This document shows positions 23,592 to 32,425 of a stretch of 53,485 nt of DNA, in pieces. Origin of the DNA: Acidimicrobiaceae bacterium (GTDB taxonomy: Bacteria > Actinomycetota > Acidimicrobiia > Acidimicrobiales > Ilumatobacteraceae). Where the stretch lies: contig JAHEDX010000022.1 of the NCBI GenBank assembly GCA_024641005.1, positions 1-53,485 of the forward strand. The letters are read 5' to 3'. The notes beneath the pieces are model-generated. The model had not been told where the DNA came from. It was given only the letters and a program-made list of their open reading frames with translations, and searched no databases. The translations under genes were made by a program, and so were the position numbers. How positions within the stretch are numbered: the stretch's first letter is position 1; each line of letters starts with the position of its first letter.

Positions 23592-26500
23592 ATGACCGAT
23601 ACACAGACGGCGATCATCTTGGTGACCGATCTCGTCGACTCGACCGCGCAGCGCAGCCGGGTAGGGGAGGAAGCTGCCGAGGCGCTCCGGCGTCGTCACG
23701 ACAACTTGCTCATCGATGCCATCACGCCGCGCCACGGCACGATCGTGAAGCACCTCGGCGACGGCATCCTGGCACGGTTCGGCGGTGCGGCCGAGGCTGT
23801 CGCTGCCTCAGTGGCGATCCAGCAGGCGGTGGCCGGTCACTTCAATGTGCGGATCGGCATCTCGGCCGGCGACGTCACCGTCGAGAACGACGATGTCTTC
23901 GGTCTGCCCGTCATCGAGGCCTCACGACTGTGCGCCCACGCGTCGGGCGGCCAGATTCTGGTCTCGGACCTGGCCCGTATGCTCGCCAGGGGTCGAGGCG
24001 GTCACACATTCGAGTCGGTCGGGTCGCTCGATCTGAAGGGCCTGACCGAGCCGGTCATGGCCAGCCAGGTCGGATGGGAAGGTGCCGACGAGGCCCGAGT
24101 GCCCTATCCGGCGGCGCTTGTGAGCACCTCGCAGCTGCCGTACTCGGGGCGCGCCGGGCTGTTCGATCAGGTGACGATGCGCTGGAAGCACGCCGCTGAA
24201 GGCGACGCGGGCCTGCTGCTGATCTCTGGTGAACCGGGGATGGGGAAGACCCGTCTCGCCACCGAAGTCGCCGAGTCTGCACGTCGCGACCAGGGTGCGA
24301 TCGTTCTGTTCGGCCGAGCCGACGAGGAGATCACCTCGCCGTACCGCCCGTTCGCCGAGGCGCTCGGGCATCTGATCACGCATGCTCCGGCAGAGGTGCT
24401 CGCCGCACACGTCGACGAGTTCGCCGGGTCACTTGCGACCATGACGTCGGCGCTCGTGCAGCGCCGACCCGACGTGGTGCCACTGACAGCTTCGCCCGAC
24501 GAAGCGCGTTCGGTCGTCTTCGACGCTTCGGTCGACCTGCTCGGCCGGATCGGCGCCGTCGCCCCCGTGCTGTTGATACTCGACGATCTGCATTGGGCAG
24601 ACGAGGCGAGCCTGTTGCTGCTGCGCCACCTCGGTCGTTCGCTGCGCACCCAACGGCTGCTGGTCGTGGGCACGTACCGCGACACCGATCTGGTGCGTGG
24701 TCACCATCTCAGCTCGGTGCTGGCCGACCTGCGGCGGGTCGACGGCGTCGAACGCGTCGATCTCGAAGGGCTCGACGAATCAGGGGTGATCGAGCTGATG
24801 GCGCGATTGGGCGGCCACGAGCTCGACTCCCGGGGTGCCGAGTTGGCGTCTGTGGTGCTCAACGAGACCGATGGAAACCCATTCTTCGTCGGCGAGATCC
24901 TGCGCCACCTCGCAGAGTCGGGAGCGATCTACGAATCAGAGGGTCGTTGGGTCTCGGATGCCGAGTCGGTCGCCGACATGGGCGTGCCGCAGGGGATCCG
25001 TGAGGTGGTCGGTCGCCGCCTCGACGCCCTCACCGAGGAAGCCAACCTGGCATTGCGCACGGCCGCCGTGATCGGCCAGGAGTTCGATTTGAAGGTGCTC
25101 GCCCGCGCGCTGGACCAGAGCGAAGACCAGTTGATCGACGTGCTCGAGCCCGTGCTGGACCGCGGCCTGCTCTCGGAGATGCCCGGCGACATCGACCGGT
25201 TCAGGTTTCCCCATGCGCTGGTGCGCCAGACGCTCTACGAGGAGTTGTCAGCCAGCAGGCGGGTTCGAGTGCACGCCCGCATAGCGGACGCCTATGCATC
25301 GATGCCACGATTCGAGCCCGCCCAGCTCGCCCACCACCGCCTCGAAGCCGCCGCAGTGACCGACCTCGAGTTGGTCGCCGAGGCAGCGCAGGCCGCTGCC
25401 GACGAGGCCATGACCACCTATGCGTGGGAAACCGCCGTCGACTGGATCGACCGAGCGCTCGATGCTGCAGATGATCACGACGACCGCGGTCGGATTCGAG
25501 GCCGCCTGATGCTCGCTCGTGCGAACGTTCGCCTAGCGGCCACCAGGTTCGCGTCGGCCCGCGAGGATCTCGTCGAGGCGGTGGCGATAGCCCGATCGAC
25601 AGGCGACCACGATTTGCTGATCGACACGGCCACTTCCTACGCGAGCGCAGGGTCGGCCTGGATGACTCACGGCGACACGTTGGGGTTGGAACTCGTCGAG
25701 CAAGCCGAAGCGTTGCTGGCTCCCGGGCCATCGTTGCAGCGTGGTGCGTTGCTGATCGCCAGGGCGCAGCTGTCGCTGTTGTCACCAAATCGAGACGACG
25801 TGGTGGAGCCGGCACGCGAGGGGTTGGCGCTCGTGCGTGAGCTGGCGCCCAGCCAGATCGGGACCGCCACCTCGGTGATGTGTGAGGCGTTGCGCGGTTC
25901 TCCCCACATGGACGAGCTGTATCGGGTGGCACGAGAACTCCGTGATCTCACAGATCCAGTACACAACACATACGGCCTGTACTGGGAGGCGGTCGCGCTG
26001 TTGAGCCGGCCCGATCTGGGTGCGGCGGCCACGGTCGCGACGGAGATGATCGAACTCGGTGCTCGGCGCCGACAACGCATCCTCAGTTGGTGTGGCTATC
26101 AGACGCGCGCGAACCTCCACGTGCTCCACGGCCGGTTCGACGATGCGCTCGACGACATCGAGTCGTCGGCCGGCCTTGCCGACACGTTGGGTGACACTGG
26201 CGTCGGCACGGTCTACTGGGCCAGGATCTTTCTCGCCCGGATCCGTCGCGACCCGGTCGGCCTGCTGGCGGCAGCCACGGCGTTGGCAACCGAACTCCCG
26301 GCGTTCTGGTTCGGCAACGGGCATCTGTTCATGGCCCAGGTCGATGGCAGGATGGCCCCCGCCGATATGGGTGCCGAGGTGGCGGCTTGGATCGACAACA
26401 CCCTGCCGGATCTCCCATTCAGCTTCCGGGCCGGATCCATCGCCCTGCTCGGACCCTCGCTCCGTCATTCGACGGCGCCGACGATCGATCGTGCCGAACG

Positions 26501-26831
26501 GGAGCTCGAGGGGTTCGGCGACATCTGGCTGGCGACCGGCGCCCAGGACTGCAACGGCCACTGCCGATGGACGCGCGGTTTGCTGGCCATGGGCGGCGGC
26601 CGGCCCGACGATGCCGTCGATCACTTCGAAGCGGCGCTGGCGTCTCACGCGACAGCCGGCGAGGTGGCGATCCGGGCGAACAACTCGCAGTACCTGGTCG
26701 AGGCGCTCGTTACCCGTGATCGTCCGGGTGATCGTGAACGAGCCGAGCAGGTTGCGACCAATGCGGCGACGGTCGCCGATCGGGTGGGCATCATCGGCCT
26801 GTCCGAGTTGCTCACCGGCATCGTCGCCTGA
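23592..26831 (+). CDS. Class III nucleotide cyclase-domain / STAND ATPase / TPR-like regulator
   Basis: A 1079-aa protein in three parts. Residues 1-165 are a class III cyclase homology domain with both metal aspartates (Asp13 in VTDLVDST, Asp57 in HLGDGIL) and the transition-state Arg (Arg112 in ASRL), but Ile stands where the catalytic Asn is usual (VIEASR for VNxAAR). Residues about 185-480 are an AAA/STAND ATPase with Walker A GEPGMGKT at 213-220 and Walker B LLILDDLHWADE. The rest is a long helical, TPR-like array with no C-terminal DNA-binding domain visible. Such proteins are common in actinobacteria, with unknown signals. Whether it makes cAMP is uncertain. Confidence 0.9.
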   Translation: MTDTQTAIILVTDLVDSTAQRSRVGEEAAEALRRRHDNLLIDAITPRHGTIVKHLGDGILARFGGAAEAVAASVAIQQAVAGHFNVRIGISAGDVTVENDDVFGLPVIEASRLCAHASGGQILVSDLARMLARGRGGHTFESVGSLDLKGLTEPVMASQVGWEGADEARVPYPAALVSTSQLPYSGRAGLFDQVTMRWKHAAEGDAGLLLISGEPGMGKTRLATEVAESARRDQGAIVLFGRADEEITSPYRPFAEALGHLITHAPAEVLAAHVDEFAGSLATMTSALVQRRPDVVPLTASPDEARSVVFDASVDLLGRIGAVAPVLLILDDLHWADEASLLLLRHLGRSLRTQRLLVVGTYRDTDLVRGHHLSSVLADLRRVDGVERVDLEGLDESGVIELMARLGGHELDSRGAELASVVLNETDGNPFFVGEILRHLAESGAIYESEGRWVSDAESVADMGVPQGIREVVGRRLDALTEEANLALRTAAVIGQEFDLKVLARALDQSEDQLIDVLEPVLDRGLLSEMPGDIDRFRFPHALVRQTLYEELSASRRVRVHARIADAYASMPRFEPAQLAHHRLEAAAVTDLELVAEAAQAAADEAMTTYAWETAVDWIDRALDAADDHDDRGRIRGRLMLARANVRLAATRFASAREDLVEAVAIARSTGDHDLLIDTATSYASAGSAWMTHGDTLGLELVEQAEALLAPGPSLQRGALLIARAQLSLLSPNRDDVVEPAREGLALVRELAPSQIGTATSVMCEALRGSPHMDELYRVARELRDLTDPVHNTYGLYWEAVALLSRPDLGAAATVATEMIELGARRRQRILSWCGYQTRANLHVLHGRFDDALDDIESSAGLADTLGDTGVGTVYWARIFLARIRRDPVGLLAAATALATELPAFWFGNGHLFMAQVDGRMAPADMGAEVAAWIDNTLPDLPFSFRAGSIALLGPSLRHSTAPTIDRAERELEGFGDIWLATGAQDCNGHCRWTRGLLAMGGGRPDDAVDHFEAALASHATAGEVAIRANNSQYLVEALVTRDRPGDRERAEQVATNAATVADRVGIIGLSELLTGIVA

Positions 26832-26888
26832 CCGGTCCGTCGGTCGGGGCGCGCCGGTACCCGCGAGGTCGCGGTCGCGTGCTAATCC

Positions 26889-27839
26889 ATGTCCATGGGA
26901 ATGCCCGAAACATCGCTGCACGAAGTGGGCGACGGTTGCCTCGCCTACCTGCAGGGCGACGGTGGTTGGGGGTGGAGCAACGCCGGCCTGATCGTCGGCG
27001 ATGGCGCCTCACTGCTGGTCGACACCTTGTTCGATCTCAAGATCACGCAGCGCATGCTCGACACGATCGGGAACCACGTCCGCAGCGCCCCGATCACGAC
27101 GGTGGTCAACACCCACGCCAACGGCGACCATTGCTACGGCAATCAGCTGGTCGGTCAGGCCGAGATCGTCGCGACGACGGCCACCGCACGCGAGATGGGC
27201 GAGGTCCCGCCGGCGCTGCTCGCTGCCCTCAACGCCGACCAGGGCGCGACCGGTGAGTTGTTCAGGTCGTTCTTCGGTGAGTTCGACTTCGAAGGCATCG
27301 AGCCACGCCTCCCTGACCGAACATTCGACGGTCGGCTCGAGTTGGAGGTCGGCGGACGTCTCGTCGACCTGATCGAGGTCGGGCCGGCCCACACCGCCGG
27401 CGACACGATCGTGGTCGTTCGCGACGCCGGAGTCGTGTACACGGGCGACATCTTGTTCATCGGCGGGACGCCGATCGTGTGGGCCGGTCCGCTCTCGAAC
27501 TGGGTGGCCGCATGCGATCTGATGCTCGGCATGGACATCGATAATGTCGTTCCCGGTCACGGACCGGTCACCGACAAAGCCGGGGTAACCGATGTTCGCG
27601 ACTATCTCGTGTTCGTCGAGCGCGAGGCGACGGCCAGGTACGCGGCTGGGCTGGATGCGTTCGACGCGGCGCGCGACATCGGCGCTGCGATCAGGGCTTC
27701 CGAGCACTTCGGTTCTCTGGGCGAGTTCGGTCGGATCGCGGTCAATGTCGAGACGGTGTACCGGCAACTCGATCCGTCTCACCGGACACCGGATGTGGTC
27801 GAGCAGTTCCGACGCATGGCAGCACTCGAGCATCGCTGA
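26889..27839 (+). CDS. MBL-fold metallohydrolase with HxNxDH motif
   Basis: Metal-binding motif is NTHANGDHCYGN, with H76, D80 and H81 present and Asn78 where the second His of HxHxDH normally sits. Later ligands are in VGPAHTAGDTIVV, YTGDILF and VVPGHGPV. 316 aa; a C-terminal helical part follows. HANGDH is seen in a subset of the superfamily, so the single-metal or altered-site reading is tentative. Three nearby ATGs (26889, 26895, 26901) could start the protein. Convergent with the SURF1 gene over about 29 bp. Substrate unknown. Confidence 0.85.
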   Translation: MSMGMPETSLHEVGDGCLAYLQGDGGWGWSNAGLIVGDGASLLVDTLFDLKITQRMLDTIGNHVRSAPITTVVNTHANGDHCYGNQLVGQAEIVATTATAREMGEVPPALLAALNADQGATGELFRSFFGEFDFEGIEPRLPDRTFDGRLELEVGGRLVDLIEVGPAHTAGDTIVVVRDAGVVYTGDILFIGGTPIVWAGPLSNWVAACDLMLGMDIDNVVPGHGPVTDKAGVTDVRDYLVFVEREATARYAAGLDAFDAARDIGAAIRASEHFGSLGEFGRIAVNVETVYRQLDPSHRTPDVVEQFRRMAALEHR

Positions 27840-27868
27840 GATGCTTGCGGCCCGGCCTCGCGGGCGAA

Positions 27869-28657
27869 TCACACAGCAGGTTCCGGTCGAGGCCGGGGTG
27901 GCGAACCTGCCGCGATGTCTGCTTCGTCGGCGGCGCGGCGGGTCCTGATAGAGCGTCGCACCGCGAGTACCCAGCCGACAGCGACGGCGAGCGAGAAGAT
28001 GAACCATTGCACCGCGTACGACAGGTGGTTGCCCTCGCCGAGCGTCGGAGCGATCACCGGCTCGGGGAGCCCGCCGGCCTCGGGCGGCTTCGACTCGATC
28101 AGGTCGACGTACATGGGGACGACTTCACCGGGGAGTTGGGGGGCGAGTCGCTCGATGTCGACCCGCTGAGCGATGTCGAGATCTCCTTCGGCTGGGTCGG
28201 ACAGCTGGCCGACCCGACGCTCTTGCGAGTGCCGCAACCGGGCGATCACCTCGACCTCGGTGGCGGGTACGTCCGGCCCGTTTCCGGCGTCGAGCGGGAT
28301 GAAGCCGCGGTTCACGAGCAGGATCCGGCCGTCGTCGAGCCGCATCGGCACGACGACGTTCTGGCCGGCGCGACCGTTCTGTGACCGATTGACGATCAAG
28401 ATCAGCTCGTCGGGCAGATAGGTGCCGGAGGCGGTCACCGGGCGCCACTCGACATCCGCCGGATCGGTGGCCGGGGTGAGGAGCGCGTCGAGCGGCACCG
28501 GGGGAGCGTCGTATCGTTCCTCGACCGTCGCATTGAACGCCTGGCGTTGATCGAGGCGTCGAAGCTGCCAGAAGCCGAGGTTGATCATCGTGACGATCGC
28601 CACCACCACGAGCAGGTGGAAGCCGATCCACTTCGGCCGGAACAAGAACCGGTACAT
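27869..28657 (-). CDS. SURF1-family cytochrome oxidase assembly protein
   Basis: SURF1 (Shy1) helps haem insertion into the aa3-type cytochrome c oxidase. Topology fits: a transmembrane helix near residues 11-31 (HLLVVVAIVTMINLGFWQL, followed by RRLDQR), a periplasmic domain with WRPVTASGTYLP and ILLVNRGFIPLD, and a second helix near the C-terminus (LSYAVQWFIFSLAVAVGWVL) followed by a basic tail. 262 aa is normal. No oxidase subunit genes are in the window. Start ATG 28657 directly precedes the first helix. Confidence 0.93.
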   Translation of the reverse strand: MYRFLFRPKWIGFHLLVVVAIVTMINLGFWQLRRLDQRQAFNATVEERYDAPPVPLDALLTPATDPADVEWRPVTASGTYLPDELILIVNRSQNGRAGQNVVVPMRLDDGRILLVNRGFIPLDAGNGPDVPATEVEVIARLRHSQERRVGQLSDPAEGDLDIAQRVDIERLAPQLPGEVVPMYVDLIESKPPEAGGLPEPVIAPTLGEGNHLSYAVQWFIFSLAVAVGWVLAVRRSIRTRRAADEADIAAGSPPRPRPEPAV

Positions 28658-28765
28658 GCGGGGGTGACGGTATCGGCGCGACCATCGAACAATGCGCCCG
28701 TGAGGGTGTCGTAACGGGGAGATCGGTGAGGTGTGGATTGCCGGTCGAGCGGGCAGGATGGTCGT

Positions 28766-29251
28766 ATGGAGCTGCCCGACTTCCACATTCCACACGCGGA
28801 GAAGATCGAGTGGATGATCGAGACCAACGGTTGGGCGCTCGAGCCGGTGACACCACGTTCGGACACCGATCCTCCGACACCGGCCTACGCGTACACGGTC
28901 GGTGTGCCCGCCCTGGTCGGATTTCCGGAGATCGCGGTGTTCGGCCTGACCCCGGCGGCTGCCAACGGCTTGATCGGCCTCGTGGTCGATGCGTGCCGAG
29001 GGGGCACCGAGATTCCGTTGGGTGTCGAGCTCGTGGGCCTGCTCGACAACGAGTTGCGATGCATGTTCGCACCGATCGACACGAACGAGTTCGGAGCCTT
29101 CTTCGCCACGACGGCCGCGTGGTACCGAGGCGAGACGTATTCGATGGTGCAGATGATCTACCCGGACCGCAATGGATTCATGCCCTACGAGGCAGGGTTC
29201 GAGCAGCGTCTGCGACTGGCCCAACCAGTGATCGGAGCGATCGGGTCATGA
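28766..29251 (+). CDS. DUF4262-like protein
   Basis: 161 aa with the conserved block YAYTVGVPALVGFPEIAVFGLTP and a later MVQMIYPDRNGFMPYE; these fit the DUF4262 family, which has no known function. No signal peptide or membrane segment. I chose ATG 28766 with a GCAGGA site upstream; an in-frame start at 28733 would add 11 unlikely residues. Divergent from SURF1 across 108 bp. Confidence 0.8.
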   Translation: MELPDFHIPHAEKIEWMIETNGWALEPVTPRSDTDPPTPAYAYTVGVPALVGFPEIAVFGLTPAAANGLIGLVVDACRGGTEIPLGVELVGLLDNELRCMFAPIDTNEFGAFFATTAAWYRGETYSMVQMIYPDRNGFMPYEAGFEQRLRLAQPVIGAIGS

Positions 29252-29365
29252 CGTCCTCGACATGATCTGATGTCATCGAGATGGTCTGACGTCGGCCCGA
29301 CGTGCAAGCTGCCGAGCGGTTGACGGCACCACCCTCGCCCACGGTGCCTCTTGCCGAGGCCTCGC

Positions 29366-30205
29366 TCAGGGAGTGAGGCAGAAGGTGGCGACCTCGCTCA
29401 CCCATCGAGCCCAGAACTCGGGTGGGTAGTCGTGGCCCATGCCCTCGAGCGCGACGAACTTCGCACCAGGGATCAGCTCGGCCGTGCGGCGGCCGCCACT
29501 GATATCGATCAAGGTGTCGGCGGTGCCGTGCATCACCAGCGAACGGGTGGTGACGTTCGGCAGGTCACCCGCCCGCGACCCTGAGGCCTGCACGGCGAGG
29601 AACTGGCGCCGGACCCCCGCCGGGTCGAAGCATCGGTCGAACGCGCGCCCCGCGTTGATGCGCGCTCGCTCCTCGTCCTGACACCCGGGGCTGCCCCAGA
29701 TCCGGAGATCTGCCAGGTGGCTCTGGATAGCAGACTCGCGGTCGGTCGCCGGCGTTGCCAACAGCTGGGCGAGGGCCTCGGGCGTGGACCCGCCGAACTC
29801 GGGTTCGCCTGTGCGTGACATGACCGACACCATCGAGAGCATGCGGTCACGGTGGTGGATCGCCATGTGTTGCACGATCATGCCGCCCATCGAGAGACCC
29901 ATCACGTGGGCGCGTTCGACACCGACCGCATCGAGCACGGCGATCCCGTCCATGGCCATGTCGTCGACCCGGTAGGCGGCTCCCTGGTCGTCGACGGCGG
30001 CATCGGCGTAATGGGTCGACAACCCCACGTCCCGATTGTCGTAACGGATCGCCCGAAAGCCCGCATCGGCGAACATCCGGCACCAGTCGTCGTGGTAGTT
30101 GATGCATTGCGATCCCAAGCCGTTCACCATCAGCAGCGTGGGATCATCGGGCGAGCCGAACGATTCGTAGAAGATCGTGCAGTCGCCGTTGGTCGCGTAG
30201 GGCAT
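29366..30205 (-). CDS. Alpha/beta hydrolase
   Basis: A 279-aa hydrolase with nucleophile elbow GLSMGG, oxyanion region MVNGLGSQCINY, acid in MHGTADTLIDIS and catalytic His in LEGMGHDYPPEFW. The cap is short. Possible roles are esterase, haloperoxidase-fold hydrolase or C-C hydrolase; sequence alone does not decide. TACCGT stands 6 nt before the ATG, suggesting a leaderless mRNA. Divergent from the kinase gene over 43 bp. Confidence 0.92.
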   Translation of the reverse strand: MPYATNGDCTIFYESFGSPDDPTLLMVNGLGSQCINYHDDWCRMFADAGFRAIRYDNRDVGLSTHYADAAVDDQGAAYRVDDMAMDGIAVLDAVGVERAHVMGLSMGGMIVQHMAIHHRDRMLSMVSVMSRTGEPEFGGSTPEALAQLLATPATDRESAIQSHLADLRIWGSPGCQDEERARINAGRAFDRCFDPAGVRRQFLAVQASGSRAGDLPNVTTRSLVMHGTADTLIDISGGRRTAELIPGAKFVALEGMGHDYPPEFWARWVSEVATFCLTP

Positions 30206-30211
30206 GGCCGA

Positions 30212-30217
30212 ACGGTA
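30212..30217 (-). promoter_or_regulatory. -10 element for leaderless hydrolase gene
   Basis: TACCGT on the minus strand, 6 nt before ATG 30205; no ribosome binding site. Confidence 0.5.
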
Positions 30218-30248
30218 CCGGTCCGGCCGCGTCGGGCAGAATACGGAG

Positions 30249-31370
30249 ATGGACCTCTTCGTGGCCGCCGACGACCGGACCGGCGCCTTCGAAACGGCCG
30301 CGGCTCTGGCAGATCACGGCGCCGGGCCGGTGCCGGTGCTCGCCTGGCCTGCCCGGCATGCAGCTGCCGGCGTGTCGGTCGTCGATCTCGCGTCTCGCCA
30401 CGCCATTCCTGCCGACGCCGCGGCGCTGGCCGCCAGCCTGCCGCTCGGTGGACACAATGCCCACAAGATCGACTCCACGTTGCGTGGAAACTGGGCCGAT
30501 GAGTTGGCGGCGCGGTCGGCGCAGGGTCCGGTGTTGTTGATCCCGGCGTTGCCGGCGTTGGGGCGAACCTGTGTCGACGGGGTGGTGCTCGAGCACGGGC
30601 GAGCGGTCCACGAAGGCAGTGCGGGCAGCGATGTTCGCCGCAAGGTCGAGACCTCTCGGCCCGCCGACGCGCTTCGATCTGCGGGGGTGACGGATGTCGG
30701 TGAACTTGCGGATCCTGCCGCCGTGGCCGATTGGCTGGCACGCCCGTCGGGGGTCCGGGTCGCCGACGCTGTCGACGACGACATGATCATGTCGCTCGTG
30801 CGGAGCTGGGTGGCCGCTACCGCAGGATCGGCCGGTGTGTTGCTCGGCGGAACATCAGCGGTGATCGGTGCAGCGGCCGTAGCCCTCGGCGGAGTGGCTC
30901 CGAGAGCGGCGTTTCCCAAGATCGTCGGTCCGGTGCTCGTCGCGTGCGGAAGCGTGCACCCGGCGGCGCGGGCCCAGCTCGCGGTCGCCGAGCGTTCTGG
31001 GTTTCCGGTCACCTACCTGGCTGACGACATCTCGGCTGAGGCGCTGCAGTCGTCAGGGGCGCTGGTGCTGGCGACCGAGATCCCGGTCGGCGACGTCGGT
31101 GCTCCTTTGGCGGTAGCGGCGGCGGCGACCCTGGCGAGGGGAGTTGCCACGCTGCGCGAACGCGTCCGCCTCGGCGCCCTGTTCATCCTCGGAGGGGACA
31201 CGGCCGCGGCAGTGCTCGGCTCGTCTTCGGTCGACGTCCACGGTTCGGTCGACGTCGGCACGGCGTGGGCGCGGGTGGACGGCTTCGATCATCCGGTCAT
31301 CACGCGGTCAGGTGGGTTCGGGTCGGACCATGCGCTGGTCGACCTGATCCGGCGTGTGTCGGAGCCATGA
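30249..31370 (+). CDS. Four-carbon acid sugar kinase (DUF1537 family)
   Basis: Family landmarks are the start FVAADDRTGAFETAAALA (the canonical DDxTGA), HKIDSTLRGNW, VLLIPALPALGRTCVDGVV, VACGSVHPAARAQ and FILGGDTAAAVL near the C-terminus. These enzymes (DtnK, OtnK, DenK) phosphorylate D-threonate or D-erythronate at C4. At 373 aa it is slightly shorter than usual (about 400-430). Its stop overlaps the start of a PdxA2-like dehydrogenase (ATGA); that exact pairing is the known D-threonate/D-erythronate breakdown module. I chose ATG 30249 with ACGGAG upstream. Confidence 0.9.
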   Translation: MDLFVAADDRTGAFETAAALADHGAGPVPVLAWPARHAAAGVSVVDLASRHAIPADAAALAASLPLGGHNAHKIDSTLRGNWADELAARSAQGPVLLIPALPALGRTCVDGVVLEHGRAVHEGSAGSDVRRKVETSRPADALRSAGVTDVGELADPAAVADWLARPSGVRVADAVDDDMIMSLVRSWVAATAGSAGVLLGGTSAVIGAAAVALGGVAPRAAFPKIVGPVLVACGSVHPAARAQLAVAERSGFPVTYLADDISAEALQSSGALVLATEIPVGDVGAPLAVAAAATLARGVATLRERVRLGALFILGGDTAAAVLGSSSVDVHGSVDVGTAWARVDGFDHPVITRSGGFGSDHALVDLIRRVSEP

Positions 31371-32368
31371 CCGTGGAGCGCGTCCCGATGGCGATCACGA
31401 TGGGCGATGCATCGGGCGTGGGGCCCGAGCTGGTGTTGCGACGCGCCGGCGACGGCGCCCTGCTCGATGACTCGGTGGTCGTGTTCGGCGACGCCGCCAT
31501 CTTGCGCCATGGCGCCGAGGTCCTGGGGATCGATGTGCCGGTGGCCGTGGTCGAACGGGCAGCCGACGCATCACCGGGGGTGCTCAACGTCGTCGATGCC
31601 GGCCTGCTCAGGGCAGTGGATCACCGGCCGGGCGTGCTCGACGCGGCGTCCGGTGCAGCGGCCAAGTCGTACGTTGCCGCGGCCACCGATGCGGCGCTCG
31701 CCGGGCAGGTCGCAGGCATCGTCACGATGCCGATGAACAAGGAGGCGACCCAGCTCACCGATCCGACCTTCGTCGGACACACCGAGTTCATCGCCGAGCG
31801 GTGCGGTGCGACGTCGGTCACGATGATGCTCTCCGCCGACCATCCCGGCGGATCGTTGGCGGTCACCCACGTCAGTACCCACTGCTCCCTACGCGAAGCG
31901 ATCGACAGGGTCACCGAGGACCGGGTGCTCGACGTGATCCGGCTTACCCATTCGGCTCTACGTCGCTTCATCGACACTCCGCGGATCGCCGTATGCGGTC
32001 TCAACCCCCACGCCGGCGAACACGGGCTGTTCGGCAGCGAGGACGCCGACCGCATCGCGCCGGCGATCCGGCGAGCGGGCGGGGAAGGGATCGATGCGAG
32101 CGGTCCCCACCCCGCCGACACGGTGTTCTTCCAAGCGGTGCACCGAGACCGGTATGACGCGATCGTGGTCATGTATCACGACCAGGGGCACGCGCCCATG
32201 AAGCTGATGGCATTCGACACCGGCGTCAATGTGACGCTCGGCCTGCCGATCATCCGAACCTCGGTCGATCACGGCACGGCGTTCGACATCGCGTGGACCG
32301 GTCAGGCGTTCACCGACTCGCTCGATCACGCCCTCGCCTACGCCAGGCGTCTCACTACCCCGTTCTGA
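31367..32368 (+). CDS. pdxA2: PdxA2-like 4-phospho-D-threonate/erythronate dehydrogenase
   Basis: PdxA-family NAD-dependent dehydrogenase, 333 aa. Metal ligands and motifs are GHTEFIAERC, THVSTHCSLREAI, MYHDQGHAPMKLMAFD and SVDHGTAFDIAWTG. The family start MAITMGDASGVGPEL is intact. True PdxA oxidises 4-phosphohydroxythreonine for vitamin B6; coupling to a DUF1537 kinase instead points to PdxA2, which oxidises 4-phospho-D-threonate or -erythronate and yields DHAP. No transporter for the sugar acid is nearby. The final codons and stop lie inside the second 56-nt hairpin repeat. Confidence 0.88.
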   Translation: MTVERVPMAITMGDASGVGPELVLRRAGDGALLDDSVVVFGDAAILRHGAEVLGIDVPVAVVERAADASPGVLNVVDAGLLRAVDHRPGVLDAASGAAAKSYVAAATDAALAGQVAGIVTMPMNKEATQLTDPTFVGHTEFIAERCGATSVTMMLSADHPGGSLAVTHVSTHCSLREAIDRVTEDRVLDVIRLTHSALRRFIDTPRIAVCGLNPHAGEHGLFGSEDADRIAPAIRRAGGEGIDASGPHPADTVFFQAVHRDRYDAIVVMYHDQGHAPMKLMAFDTGVNVTLGLPIIRTSVDHGTAFDIAWTGQAFTDSLDHALAYARRLTTPF

Positions 32369-32414
32369 TCAGCATCTTGCAGACCCGGTGCTGCAGTTTG
32401 CTGAACGGAACGGG
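32359..32414. repeat. Dispersed 56-nt hairpin element, copy 2
   Basis: Same length as the copy at 15784-15839, with 46 of 56 positions identical. With one flanking pair (32358/32415) the outer stem has 16 positions: 14 Watson-Crick pairs, one G-U and one A-A mismatch. An inner TTGCAG/CTGCAG stem closes an 8-nt loop. It spans the stop codon of pdxA2 and lies before a convergent stop. Confidence 0.8.
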
Positions 32415-32425
32415 GTGGGGTTGGT

